In this document: positions 8,933 through 16,635 of the stretch, one piece after another
How positions within the stretch are numbered: the stretch's first letter is position 1
Layout of the letters: each line of letters opens with the position of its first letter
Assembly (NCBI RefSeq): GCF_000815105.2
Contig: NZ_CP010310.2
Location: 2,914,001 to 2,978,000 of the forward strand
From: Pandoraea pulmonicola
GTDB taxonomy: Bacteria; Pseudomonadota; Gammaproteobacteria; Burkholderiales; Burkholderiaceae
Length of the DNA: 64,000 bases
Reading direction: 5' to 3'
Made by a program: the position numbers and the translations under genes
The notes under the pieces: generated by a model
The model's database searches: none
The model's input: only the letters and a program-made list of their open reading frames with translations
Told to the model about the DNA's origin: nothing

Positions 8933-9658
8933 TCACGCAGTATCGAGTAGTCCTATGCGAGCCGCTTTGAACACCACGGCGACTCGAGAGGAAACGCCGA
9001 ACTTGCTGCGGATGTTCATCATGTGGAAGTTGATGGTCGCCTCCGAACACGAGAGTATCTGCGACATTTCCCATGTCGATTTCCCGCTCGCCATCCACTT
9101 CAAGCACTCCTTCTCGCGCTTGGTCAGTTTGGGAACAACGGCCTCGATGTGGCCTGCAATATGTTCCTGAGCACTCTCGACGGCAATGTCGCGCAGCAAT
9201 GTCAACGCCGGCAGTTGAAGAGACAAATCGCAGTTGGCCTTCGCCGTGAAGTCTTCGCCACTTGCAAGCGATAACATCCCGACTTCTCGACGAGGGCCGT
9301 GGATCGGAAAGACAAGTCCACTTCTGGCTCCCACCATCGAGGCTGCGTCATATAACTTGCGCTCGAGCGTGGAGGCCGATGAACTCTCCCCCCATATGAT
9401 CGGAAGCGACTGAGCGGTAATGTGCTGAACTAGCGGCTCTACGAAAAACAACCTCTGTTTCATGTAGAAACCGAGCCAGTCTGATGGGTAGTTATTTCTT
9501 ACGTAAGCGTGTCCAAAGCCGGGGCTCTGGTTAGGAAAAATCGAAAAAAGCGTGTACTCGAAACCGTGATGACAAGCAAGGCTAGCTAAAGTATCGAACC
9601 ACTCCTTTTCATTTTTCGCACCTAAAAGAGCAGACGCATCGCCGAATATCTGTCCCAC
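8933..9658 (-). CDS. LuxR-type quorum-sensing regulator (solo, no luxI in window)
   Basis: With the GTG start at 9658 (G-rich ribosome binding site just upstream) the protein is 241 residues, the normal size for LuxR/TraR proteins; the frame stays open to 9949, but that extension has no family likeness. Autoinducer-binding domain about 5-165: pocket residues corresponding to TraR Trp57, Tyr61, Pro71, Trp85 and Gly113 are present (W61, Y65, P75, W89, G114), but the invariant Asp70 is Glu74. The C-terminal GerE helix-turn-helix (about 178-238) keeps the usual LTKREKECL start. No synthase gene is nearby. It probably senses an acyl-homoserine lactone made elsewhere, or a different ligand. Confidence 0.8.
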   Translation of the reverse strand: MGQIFGDASALLGAKNEKEWFDTLASLACHHGFEYTLFSIFPNQSPGFGHAYVRNNYPSDWLGFYMKQRLFFVEPLVQHITAQSLPIIWGESSSASTLERKLYDAASMVGARSGLVFPIHGPRREVGMLSLASGEDFTAKANCDLSLQLPALTLLRDIAVESAQEHIAGHIEAVVPKLTKREKECLKWMASGKSTWEMSQILSCSEATINFHMMNIRSKFGVSSRVAVVFKAARIGLLDTA

Positions 9659-10438
9659 CGTATCACCCCCCCGTGGACGCCCAAAATTGTCAAATTCATG
9701 ACGACATTCTTCGAAAACTCTTTTTGCAACCGCTGCGGCCAGGAAGCGCCGCTTTGTTTTCTTGGGGCGGGGTCTGAGGTTAGCGTTCAGCGTTTTTGTA
9801 GAGCCCTCGGTCGCCGACCCAAGGCCGTATTTCCTACCAGATCCGCCGGAGTCGGCCGTCAAGGGCCAGACAACCTCCATCTTGCGCCGGCATCGAGCAG
9901 AGACTAAACCGGTACAGCATCCACTCGCCGACAGAGGCTCGGACATCACCGATTGTCAAGTCCATACTGGAAGCCGCAAGTCCGAGAGGCATGTTCACGA
10001 GACAACCGTGAAACCATAGCCTTTTAACTTGCAATATAGTTTGTATACCAATATATCTCGGATTTCAAGTTATCCTTAATTTTTACCCCGTTTCTTACAA
10101 ACTTAGTCAAGTTATTTTTATTACTTATCGGCAAGAAAAATTCGATGATTCCCTCTCATCCTGAATGGTATACAGGGGGATATTCGTGGACTACGGAGCG
10201 GGAAGCCGGTCATGACGCGCGGATACATTGGAGTCCGTGCGGAACGCGCCGACAGAGGAACGGGAAGCCCCTTGACGTGACGTGCGGGCCAAGAAAGGAA
10301 GCCGCTTGGCCAACCCCACTCGCAGGGGGTGATAAAAAGATGATCTGGAGCGGCGCACACATGCGTTCACGGGAAAGCCGATCCGGGTTGACCAGGGCAA
10401 GCGCGGCGGCCTCAGCGCCGCACTTGCCCGCAACAGGC
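9659..10438. other. Upstream region of luxR-type gene and 3' flank of the halovibrin-like gene
   Basis: 9659-9949 is an in-frame upward extension of the LuxR frame that I do not believe is translated. 10010-10145 is A+T-rich and probably holds the LuxR promoter. 10150-10390 shows no recognisable product on either strand. A hairpin is listed at 10397-10427. Confidence 0.4.
10397..10427 (-). terminator. Candidate terminator hairpin after the halovibrin-like gene
   Basis: gcaag-c-gcggcg pairs with cgccgc-a-cttgc around a 7-nt loop (one mismatch in a 12-bp stem). It starts 12 nt beyond the minus-strand stop at 10439. There is no T run, so strength is uncertain. Confidence 0.4.
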
Positions 10439-11365
10439 TTATGGAATGGGAACGGCTTGGTCTTCCGGCTTGAAGTGGAAGTCGTAATCGTCGCTCAGCG
10501 ACGCGGGGGGAGTAATGCGGACGATGGGAATGAAACCGCCGCGGGTGACATTGTAATAATCTTTCTGATCTTTCTGGGCATTCGCGAGCGCCTGACCACC
10601 GGCGTCGTTGCCGACCGCCACGTAGAAGAATGACTGGATCGGCAGCTTGGAAGGATCAATGGTTGCAGACCAGGCTGAGATCACCAACTCGTTGTGGTCG
10701 TGGAACTCGGTCTCGCCCAGTAGCTGCATCGCTTTGATGACTTGGTTAAAGGCGTCGGTCGTGTCTTTATATGGCGAACTGTGCCGCACGTCGAAACCAC
10801 ATTGATAGAGGTTCCTGTTACTTCCTCCAGGCGCCGCATTCCAGTGGTTCAGCCATGCCTGAGCGGTAAAGATCCCTTGCTGCTGGCAAAGGACGCTCTG
10901 CGAGGGAAAGGTTTGCGTAGGCCCGCACCCGTGGTCGGTAGGCCGATGGTCGGTCCATCCGTCCATGGGAAAAGCGCACAGTACCTCGACTTTATCCTGG
11001 CCCGACGGTCCCTTGTACGGACCGAGAGCCGGAAACAGGGTGAGTCCGTTAGTACCACCACTCTTAAAGCCCCCGAACTTTGCATCTTTGCGAAGATAGG
11101 AGAACGAGATGCGGCCGGTCGCCACATCTTCCGGGGAAGGTTGCCAAGAATAGTAGCCCGGACCCGGTACGGTTTCGCGGATGAGAATTCCGGTGCACAA
11201 GAATACTGGTGCTGTATTACTGCCGCAGTCACCGTGCGTATCCATATATTGATGCCACATATCGCGCGCCGTGTGGGAGCTTGTGGCCGCCTCGGCGGCG
11301 TTGGCTAGAGAAGCACACAAGACGGACGTCGTAACGAAAGCAAGCTGAAGCAGTATCTTCCTCAT
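10439..11365 (-). CDS. Secreted halovibrin (HvnC)-like protein
   Basis: 308 residues with a very strong ribosome binding site (AGGAGG 7-12 nt upstream of the ATG). Residues 1-23 are a Sec signal peptide ending ANA. The mature part has at least seven Cys and resembles, from memory, the HvnA/HvnC halovibrin family: conserved blocks APVFLCTGILIRET, SFSYLRKDAKF, VLCAFPMDG, CGFDVR and SFFYVAVG. Halovibrins were first described in Vibrio fischeri as secreted proteins with reported ADP-ribosyl/NAD-glycohydrolase activity; homologues occur in Pseudomonas and Burkholderia. I cannot point to catalytic residues. It is monocistronic, with a candidate terminator downstream, next to the IS256 element. Confidence 0.7.
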   Translation of the reverse strand: MRKILLQLAFVTTSVLCASLANAAEAATSSHTARDMWHQYMDTHGDCGSNTAPVFLCTGILIRETVPGPGYYSWQPSPEDVATGRISFSYLRKDAKFGGFKSGGTNGLTLFPALGPYKGPSGQDKVEVLCAFPMDGWTDHRPTDHGCGPTQTFPSQSVLCQQQGIFTAQAWLNHWNAAPGGSNRNLYQCGFDVRHSSPYKDTTDAFNQVIKAMQLLGETEFHDHNELVISAWSATIDPSKLPIQSFFYVAVGNDAGGQALANAQKDQKDYYNVTRGGFIPIVRITPPASLSDDYDFHFKPEDQAVPIP

Positions 11366-11869
11366 CTCTCCCTCCTAGGCGCAGTGCGCATTGACGCTGA
11401 ATTGTTGGCAGAGACAACTGCTTCAGCTTCACGTCGGCATCGACGGCATGCTCTCTCTACGTAGTAGCGAGTCTAGCCGAGTATGAAGCCAGGGAAACCT
11501 ATCAATGCTGCTAGCTGAACCCTGGAAATATGTGGAGGCCTCAGGCGCCGAGCGGGGAAGCCAATGTGGGAGGAGCGATTCATGCAAGTCCAGATGGCAC
11601 GGACTTTGCGCGAATGAAGGGCATATAGTGGGCTGCCAACAATAATGAGTGGCCGTGAACAAAAGACCTTCTACGAGGTGGAATTATGTGTATTAGCTGT
11701 TCCCCGCGCCTGGCTCGCACCGACGCGCCGGCTGACATGCCATCGATCGCCGTCGATCGGCTGAGCCGCTAGGATAGCTGGATAATCAGGATCAGGTGGG
11801 GTTGGGGATGGTGACGCCGGAGGTTGCAATGACGAGCGGGCCAGCGGTGGCCCTCTCATGGTTTCGCCG
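11366..11869. other. Intergenic region between the halovibrin-like gene and the insertion sequence
   Basis: About 500 bp with only short unsupported frames on the minus strand (11429-11662, 11671-11859) that lack ribosome binding sites. It should contain the promoter of the minus-strand halovibrin-like gene. I see no further structure. Confidence 0.45.
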
Positions 11870-11877
11870 GCACTCTA
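11870..11877. repeat. Target-site duplication, left copy
   Basis: The octamer gcactcta directly abuts the left end of the IS and recurs at 13247-13254 directly after the right end. Eight bases is the usual duplication length for IS256-family elements. Confidence 0.85.
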
Positions 11878-13246
11878 GGACGTGTCAGGAATTTCGTGTG
11901 CTGAGGCCGGTTAAAGGTCTCAGCTGATGGCGGAGGTGAATCGCTCGCCGAACAGAATGGCGAACTGATTGACGGCTTGCCGCCAGGTGATAGGCGGCAT
12001 CTTCCAATCCTTTTCGATGTTGCGCAAGGCCAGATACAACAGTTTGCTGGCGGCTTCGTCGCTCGGGAAGTGGCCGCGGTTCTTGACGATCTTACGCAAC
12101 TGCATGTGCATGCTCTCGATAGCGTTTGTCGTATATACGATTCGACGCACCTCGGGTGGATAGGCAAAGAAGGGAATCACCTGTTCCCATTGGCGCTGCC
12201 ACATGGCCGCGACGGTAGGGAATTTGCGACCCCATTCGCTCTGTGCAAAGGCGTCGAGCGCCGCTGCCGCCGCCTCGGCCGTGGCGGCCTAATAGATCGG
12301 CTTGATCGCGGCAGCCAGCGGCTTGCGGTCCTTCCAGCTCGCCAGATTCAGCGAATTGCGGATCAGATGCACGATGCAGGTCTGGATTTGGGCGGCCGGA
12401 TAGACCGCCTCGATCGCTTCGGGGAAGCCGCGCAAACCGTCGACCACCGCGATCAGGATGTCGTGCAAACCGCGGTTCTTCAGCTCGTTGAAGACCTTCA
12501 GCCAGAACTTGGCGCCTTCGGTTTGCTCGATCCACAAACCCAGCACTTCCTTGCGGCCGTCGGCGCGGATGCCCAGCGCCAGATAGACCGCCTTGTTCTT
12601 GACTGTGCCTTCGTCGCGGATCTTCAGCCGCAGCGCGTCGAAGTACACGATCGGATACATGGCCTCGAGCGGGCGTTGCTGCCATTGCTCGACGTCGGCC
12701 AGCACCTCGTCGGTGACCGTGGAAATCAGGTCGGGCGACACTTGCAGCCCATACAGTTCCAGCAGATGGCCCTGAATCTCGCGAACGCTCATGCCGCGTG
12801 CATACATGCTGATGACGTGGTCATCGAAGCCCGGCAGCCGGCGTTGATACTTGCCGACCAACTGCGGCTCGAACGTCGCCTGCCGATCGCGCGGAATATC
12901 CAGCTTCAGTTCGCCGTTGGGCGTCAGGACCGTCTTAGGGCTGGTGCCGTTGCGGTGGTTGCCGGCCTTGCCTTGCTCGGTCTCGGCTTCCAGATGGTGG
13001 CTCAACTCGGCCGCGAGCATGCGCTCGGCCAGCTGCTTCTTGAGCTGGCCGGCCAATCCAGATTCACCTAGGATCGACTCAGCGTCCTTGCCCTGCACCT
13101 GGGCAAGCAATTGATCGATCAGCTCATCGGGGAACAGCTTCGGCGCCTTCGGGTTCTTGCTCTTCTTGGTCACTGTTGAATCGGTCATAGGACGTTAGTT
13201 CCGTTATCGTCTCATGACCTCAGCACACTAAAAATCTGACAGGCTC
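11878..13246 (-). mobile_element. IS256-family insertion sequence, complete ends, 1369 bp
   Basis: The outer 29 bp (11878-11906 and, inverted, 13218-13246) match at 22 of 29 positions, including an 11-bp perfect block gtgtgctgagg. The element is flanked by the 8-bp duplication gcactcta. It carries one minus-strand transposase frame broken by an amber codon. It inserted 6 bp beyond the stop codon of the T3SS acyl carrier protein gene, so it marks the present end of the secretion locus. The matching ends and perfect target duplication argue for a single fairly recent insertion. Confidence 0.92.
11920..13188 (-). pseudogene. IS256-family transposase interrupted by an in-frame amber codon
   Basis: The reading frame runs in one phase from the ATG at 13188 to 11920 (422 codons, the normal IS256 length) except for a TAG at 12289-12291. 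The first 299 residues include the mutator-type domain with catalytic Asp in YFDALRL and Asp in AVVDGLRG. The part after the stop holds the third catalytic residue (TTNAIES) and the C-terminus, including RRIVYTTN and KDWKMPPITW. The N-terminal fragment therefore lacks the DDE glutamate and should be inactive unless the amber is suppressed. No frameshift is needed to restore the protein. Confidence 0.9.
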
Positions 13247-13254
13247 GCACTCTA
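13247..13254. repeat. Target-site duplication, right copy
   Basis: gcactcta, identical to 11870-11877, directly adjoining the IS right end. Confidence 0.85.
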
Positions 13255-13259
13255 CTACG

Positions 13260-13529
13260 CTATCGATACGACGTTTTCACGAGCGCGACGACGTCACCAA
13301 CCGTCACGAGTTTCATAAGCCGATCGCGGGTTAGCGTAATTCCCCACCGCTCTTCGAGCACCATCACGAGTTCAATCAGCTCGAGCGAATCCAGCGCCAA
13401 CTCGTCGGTCAACCGCAGTTCAGCGGTCACGCTTTCAACAGGCAGTCCGGCCAGTTCCGCGATGACCTGCTGCACCGCGCTTCCCAAGTCCGCTGCATCT
13501 ATGGTGACGCTTTCGGATCCGATGCTCAT
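13260..13529 (-). CDS. iacP: T3SS-associated acyl carrier protein (IacP/BapB-like)
   Basis: 89 residues. The phosphopantetheine attachment site is the DSLE motif with Ser48 (LALDSLELIEL), in a typical four-helix acyl carrier protein frame. The start ATG at 13529 overlaps the stop of the upstream gene (ATGA), so translation is coupled. In SPI-1 the equivalent IacP follows sipA, and in Burkholderia Bsa the equivalent is BapB; IacP helps secretion of translocators and is thought to work with an acylation or processing step. The gene is the last of the secretion operon; the IS lies 6 bp after its stop, and no sptP or other effector follows. Confidence 0.88.
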   Translation of the reverse strand: MSIGSESVTIDAADLGSAVQQVIAELAGLPVESVTAELRLTDELALDSLELIELVMVLEERWGITLTRDRLMKLVTVGDVVALVKTSYR

Positions 13530-15112
13530 GACCGGGCCTCTTCGATGGCATCCGAACGACCATGGCGTGCAGTGGCCTCTGACGTGACGGGGTGCCGAGC
13601 GGGCGAAACTTCGGCAAACATGGGCTTTCTCTTGCCAATGCGAGGCGCCTGGTCGGCGATCAAGTGTGCGTTCTTCTTTGCCTCGATACGCTCCAGGAGC
13701 GTGTCGTACACCCGTGCGAGCGGATCGATCCGTGAAAAACCGTCGGTCGTTCGCACAATCACGCTCTTCCCGCCTCTGGTCCATTTACCATCCGTGCCCC
13801 GCTGCCATCCCCCCGGTGTCTGGTAATCGGCAACTGGCACACCGACAGGCTGCGCCTTCGGCTCAACGTCGCTCGCCTTTATCGCCTCTGCCCCGCCACC
13901 GTTGACCACCACCGAAGGGGCAACCATGGAACGCGCTCTGGAGGAACGTGGCGTCCCACTGTGTACCTCCGACATATCGGCCCGCCGCGATCCTTCCGGA
14001 TTGTCCGCGATTCGTTCGGACTCCTCGGACGCCGCGGAAAGAGACGCCCCAGGCCCCTCGTTCTCAACGGGCCTGGCATCCTGACTCTGGTCAGCCTCCA
14101 AGGTTTGTTCACTCTCGAAATCTGGCACATGCCTGCCCGGTGTCGCGGTAGCGGGTGATGCCCCATCCACCGAAGGCGGGTCGGCCGAGACGCCCGTACC
14201 GTCCGCGCCGTTACGTCCCCTGACGTTTCGCAACAGCTCCGGGCTGGCGTCCTCCTGGTGCAACGCGGTGGCAATCATGCGCAACTTGACGCCCGGTGAG
14301 CCCGCTGCCACCGCCGACTCGAAGGCATGGGCTTTCATTCGCTGTTGCGCCTGCGCCGCATGCCGGTCCTTCAAGTCATAGACGTCCCCCACGAGGCTTC
14401 CGCCGAGGCACTCGCTCACGCCTTCATGTGTCGCCCGCCTCGTGTATGCCTCGGACGCGGTCTGCGCACTCAAAGCGTGTTTTTCCCATAGCCGAAGCGT
14501 GAGCTTCTGGAACTCGCCGAACTTTTTCCTGATGGTCTCCCCATCACGGGTAACGTCGCTGCCGTCGGTTCGCTTCACGCTGGCTGCCGAGCGAACGAAC
14601 CCTGAAAACACATCGGCGATCTTCTGCAATTCCCGACCATCCGCATTCGCCTCTTCGGCCAGGGACAGCTTATGCAACACCGTCGCCACGTTATCGAGCT
14701 CGTCGCGGTCCAGGCTTGTGAACTGCAGGGCGGCGAACGCCACTCGGTCCGCTTCGTCGAGCAGGCATTCGAGATATGCGCGAGCATTGCGCTCTTCCGC
14801 CTTCTTGTACCGGTCTCCCGGGGCGCCGGCAAAACAGGTTTCGTGCACTTGGGCATCGCTGTGCGTCGCACTCTGCACGTGCGCGACCTCCTCGCCGATC
14901 ACTCCGCACGTCGTGCACGGGATGGCCATTGCCACGTCATCGGCGAGCGCTTGCCCCAATCCCCCTGACATACCACTAGTGCCCGCGACAGGAAGGCCCT
15001 GAGCCGCGTTGCCTACGAAATTGACACCGACGAGATTCGATTGCCGCTCCTGTCCATAGGGCGGTGTGGCCAGCGCCATCGGGGCTTGGCTCACAATCGC
15101 TGAAGTTCCCAT
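13526..15112 (-). CDS. Candidate T3SS effector in the sipA/bapA position
   Basis: 528 residues, between the tip protein gene and the acyl carrier protein gene, which is where SPI-1 has sipA and Bsa has bapA. I see no convincing SipA actin-binding domain. Residues 1-60 are Gly/Ala/Ser-rich and lack a Sec signal, as in T3SS substrates. A Cys-Thr-Thr-Cys pair sits at 66-69. A helical domain spans about 95-290, a disordered Ser/Glu/Pro-rich stretch 290-410, then a short Trp-containing segment (GGWQRGTDGKWTRGG) and a Lys/Arg-rich tail. The ATG has a purine-rich GAGAG 6 nt upstream. Role as effector is inferred from position and composition only. Confidence 0.6.
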   Translation of the reverse strand: MGTSAIVSQAPMALATPPYGQERQSNLVGVNFVGNAAQGLPVAGTSGMSGGLGQALADDVAMAIPCTTCGVIGEEVAHVQSATHSDAQVHETCFAGAPGDRYKKAEERNARAYLECLLDEADRVAFAALQFTSLDRDELDNVATVLHKLSLAEEANADGRELQKIADVFSGFVRSAASVKRTDGSDVTRDGETIRKKFGEFQKLTLRLWEKHALSAQTASEAYTRRATHEGVSECLGGSLVGDVYDLKDRHAAQAQQRMKAHAFESAVAAGSPGVKLRMIATALHQEDASPELLRNVRGRNGADGTGVSADPPSVDGASPATATPGRHVPDFESEQTLEADQSQDARPVENEGPGASLSAASEESERIADNPEGSRRADMSEVHSGTPRSSRARSMVAPSVVVNGGGAEAIKASDVEPKAQPVGVPVADYQTPGGWQRGTDGKWTRGGKSVIVRTTDGFSRIDPLARVYDTLLERIEAKKNAHLIADQAPRIGKRKPMFAEVSPARHPVTSEATARHGRSDAIEEARS

Positions 15113-15186
15113 GATCGCTCTCTTCTATATTCCGATTTGATCCGTGTGCTTGTACCGAGTGTTGAGATCGAGCCTGTCCTCTGCCG

Positions 15187-16209
15187 TCAGTTTTGCAGGT
15201 AGCCCTTCCACACCTCCTGCATAGCGGCGATCGTGCTACTCAGCACCTTGACCAGATTGTCGTACACCGTAATGCGGTGGCTGTACTTTTCCGCCATCGT
15301 CTGCACCTCGGTTTGTATGCCGTTTTCCTCGGAAATGATGCCGTTCGTCCACCACGCCTGGTACTTGGCGTTGTCGATCGTCCAATCCTTGCCCTCCCCG
15401 TCCAGACTCTTGATCATGGCCTGCAACCTGCCAGTATTGATCACCACCCCGTAAGTGCCGTCGGCCTTCTGTTTCAGCGTCACGGTGTTGCCGAACTCGC
15501 GTTGCAACGCCTGAGCCTGTGCAGCTGTCAGCGAAACGTCCTTCATGGAAACGCTGAACTTATCCAACACCTTCTGCAGCAGCCCCCTGATGGCTTCGGC
15601 ATCAACCACCATGTTCTTGCCATCCGCGTCCGCATGCATGTGCTGCGAACACTCCGCGATGGCTTCCGATACGTCGGAATAGAACTCGGTCAGCGTTTGC
15701 ATAATGTCGGCATACGCATCCATCGTCGCCTTGTCGCCGACGAGGACGCCGAAGATTTTCTCGAACATTTCGCGGTCCGATACCACTTCGTAGCGGTCGT
15801 CCTCGGCGGAACGCAATCCGATACCAGGGCTGCGAATGCCGTCGCCGCGGCTCCCTACGCCCTCAGTGCGCCACTTGTCGTACGCCTGCACGAGCGCCTC
15901 CGTCGGGCTGTTGGCTTGTGCGCCATGCCTGTCCAGCTCAGCGATCGCACGCTTCAACTTGCCGAGCTTTGCATCGCGCACGCGTGATTCCACGCGAAGC
16001 TGGGAGGCGAAATCATCGGCGTTATCGCGGTCGATATGTCGAATGACATTCACGCTTCCATTGCCGTCCTCGGCCAGCGTGTTCTTGTATCCGATCTTCT
16101 CCGTGTCGTTCGTCATGTCACCGGGCAATTGAGGAGCAAAATGCAACGCTTCATTGCCCAACGGTGGATTATTCTGAATCGCGATAGCCAACTTTTGCTC
16201 CCATATCAT
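15187..16209 (-). CDS. sctA: T3SS needle-tip protein SipD/BipD-like
   Basis: 340 residues from the ATG at 16209; a start at 16116 (MTNDTEK, GGTGA site) is also possible. The C-terminal half matches SipD/BipD: a long helix, the KNMVVDAEAIRGLLQKV segment, the AKYQAWWTNGI and TEVQTMAEKYSHR motifs, the LVKVLSSTI helix and a terminal amphipathic helix that packs on the needle. The protein caps the needle and controls insertion of the SipB/SipC pore. It follows the H-NS-like gene by 40 bp. The N-terminal third is diverged, as usual for tip proteins. Confidence 0.9.
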   Translation of the reverse strand: MIWEQKLAIAIQNNPPLGNEALHFAPQLPGDMTNDTEKIGYKNTLAEDGNGSVNVIRHIDRDNADDFASQLRVESRVRDAKLGKLKRAIAELDRHGAQANSPTEALVQAYDKWRTEGVGSRGDGIRSPGIGLRSAEDDRYEVVSDREMFEKIFGVLVGDKATMDAYADIMQTLTEFYSDVSEAIAECSQHMHADADGKNMVVDAEAIRGLLQKVLDKFSVSMKDVSLTAAQAQALQREFGNTVTLKQKADGTYGVVINTGRLQAMIKSLDGEGKDWTIDNAKYQAWWTNGIISEENGIQTEVQTMAEKYSHRITVYDNLVKVLSSTIAAMQEVWKGYLQN

Positions 16210-16249
16210 CGTTTTTCGGTGCGTACCGCAACGCCGTCAGCCGCACCGA

Positions 16250-16540
16250 TCATTCCTGGTCAATCAGGAACTGCCGCCGGTCCTTTCCCCTGATCCAGCG
16301 CGGCTCCATACCGCGTCCGGTCCAGGTTGCGCCCGTCGACGCATCCCGATACTTGGGCCGGACCGGCACCGAGGGTTTCGGGCGCTTGTGCCGCTCGAAA
16401 ATCTCCTGTGCCGTGATCCCGTACTCAGCCACCTTGGCACGAATGTCCTCGATGACCGCCTGCTTCAACTCGCGCCGCATTTGTTCAGCGCGGCGGGCGA
16501 GTTCTTCGGCTTGTTCCCTTAGTTCGTGGTAAGTCGCCAA
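16250..16540 (-). CDS. H-NS family nucleoid-associated protein encoded inside the translocator operon
   Basis: 96 residues, started at a TTG at 16540 that has a strong GGGAGG site about 7 nt upstream; no ATG exists in frame at the N-terminus. Residues 3-45 form a charged coiled-coil dimerisation region (LREQAEELARRAEQMRREL), and 62-94 are the H-NS DNA-binding domain with the typical Burkholderia pattern YRDASTGATWTGRG then WI-GKDR-QFLI. It binds A+T-rich DNA as a silencer or antisilencer. Its place between sipC and sipD, in the same orientation, suggests co-expression with the translocators and feedback on secretion or other acquired genes. This is not part of the canonical SPI-1 or Bsa set. 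Confidence 0.9.
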   Translation of the reverse strand: MATYHELREQAEELARRAEQMRRELKQAVIEDIRAKVAEYGITAQEIFERHKRPKPSVPVRPKYRDASTGATWTGRGMEPRWIRGKDRRQFLIDQE

Positions 16541-16635
16541 AGTGCTTTCCTCCCTATCGCGAAATCGATTTATGACTCACATCGAACCCCCTTTGGAAGG
16601 CGTATCCCTCTTGGCGAAAGGCGCATCACTCACGC

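Noticed and set aside
9659..9949. N-terminal extension of the LuxR frame (97 codons)
   Set aside because: It would give a 338-residue protein, far above family length, with Lys/Arg-rich sequence unrelated to LuxR; a GTG at 9658 with a G-rich site gives the normal 241 residues.
10145..10633. 162-codon plus-strand frame overlapping the halovibrin-like gene end
   Set aside because: Half of it is antisense to a well-supported gene, and the rest has no recognisable content; I looked for intron or transposase remnants and could not support any.
12092..12685. Reading the transposase as frameshifted into the 197-codon minus-strand frame
   Set aside because: The pieces 13188-12289 and 12204-11920 are in the same phase, so a single stop codon, not a frameshift, explains the break.
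11977..13071. 364-codon plus-strand frame in the IS
   Set aside because: Antisense shadow of the transposase; Gln/Asp/His-rich and without domain.
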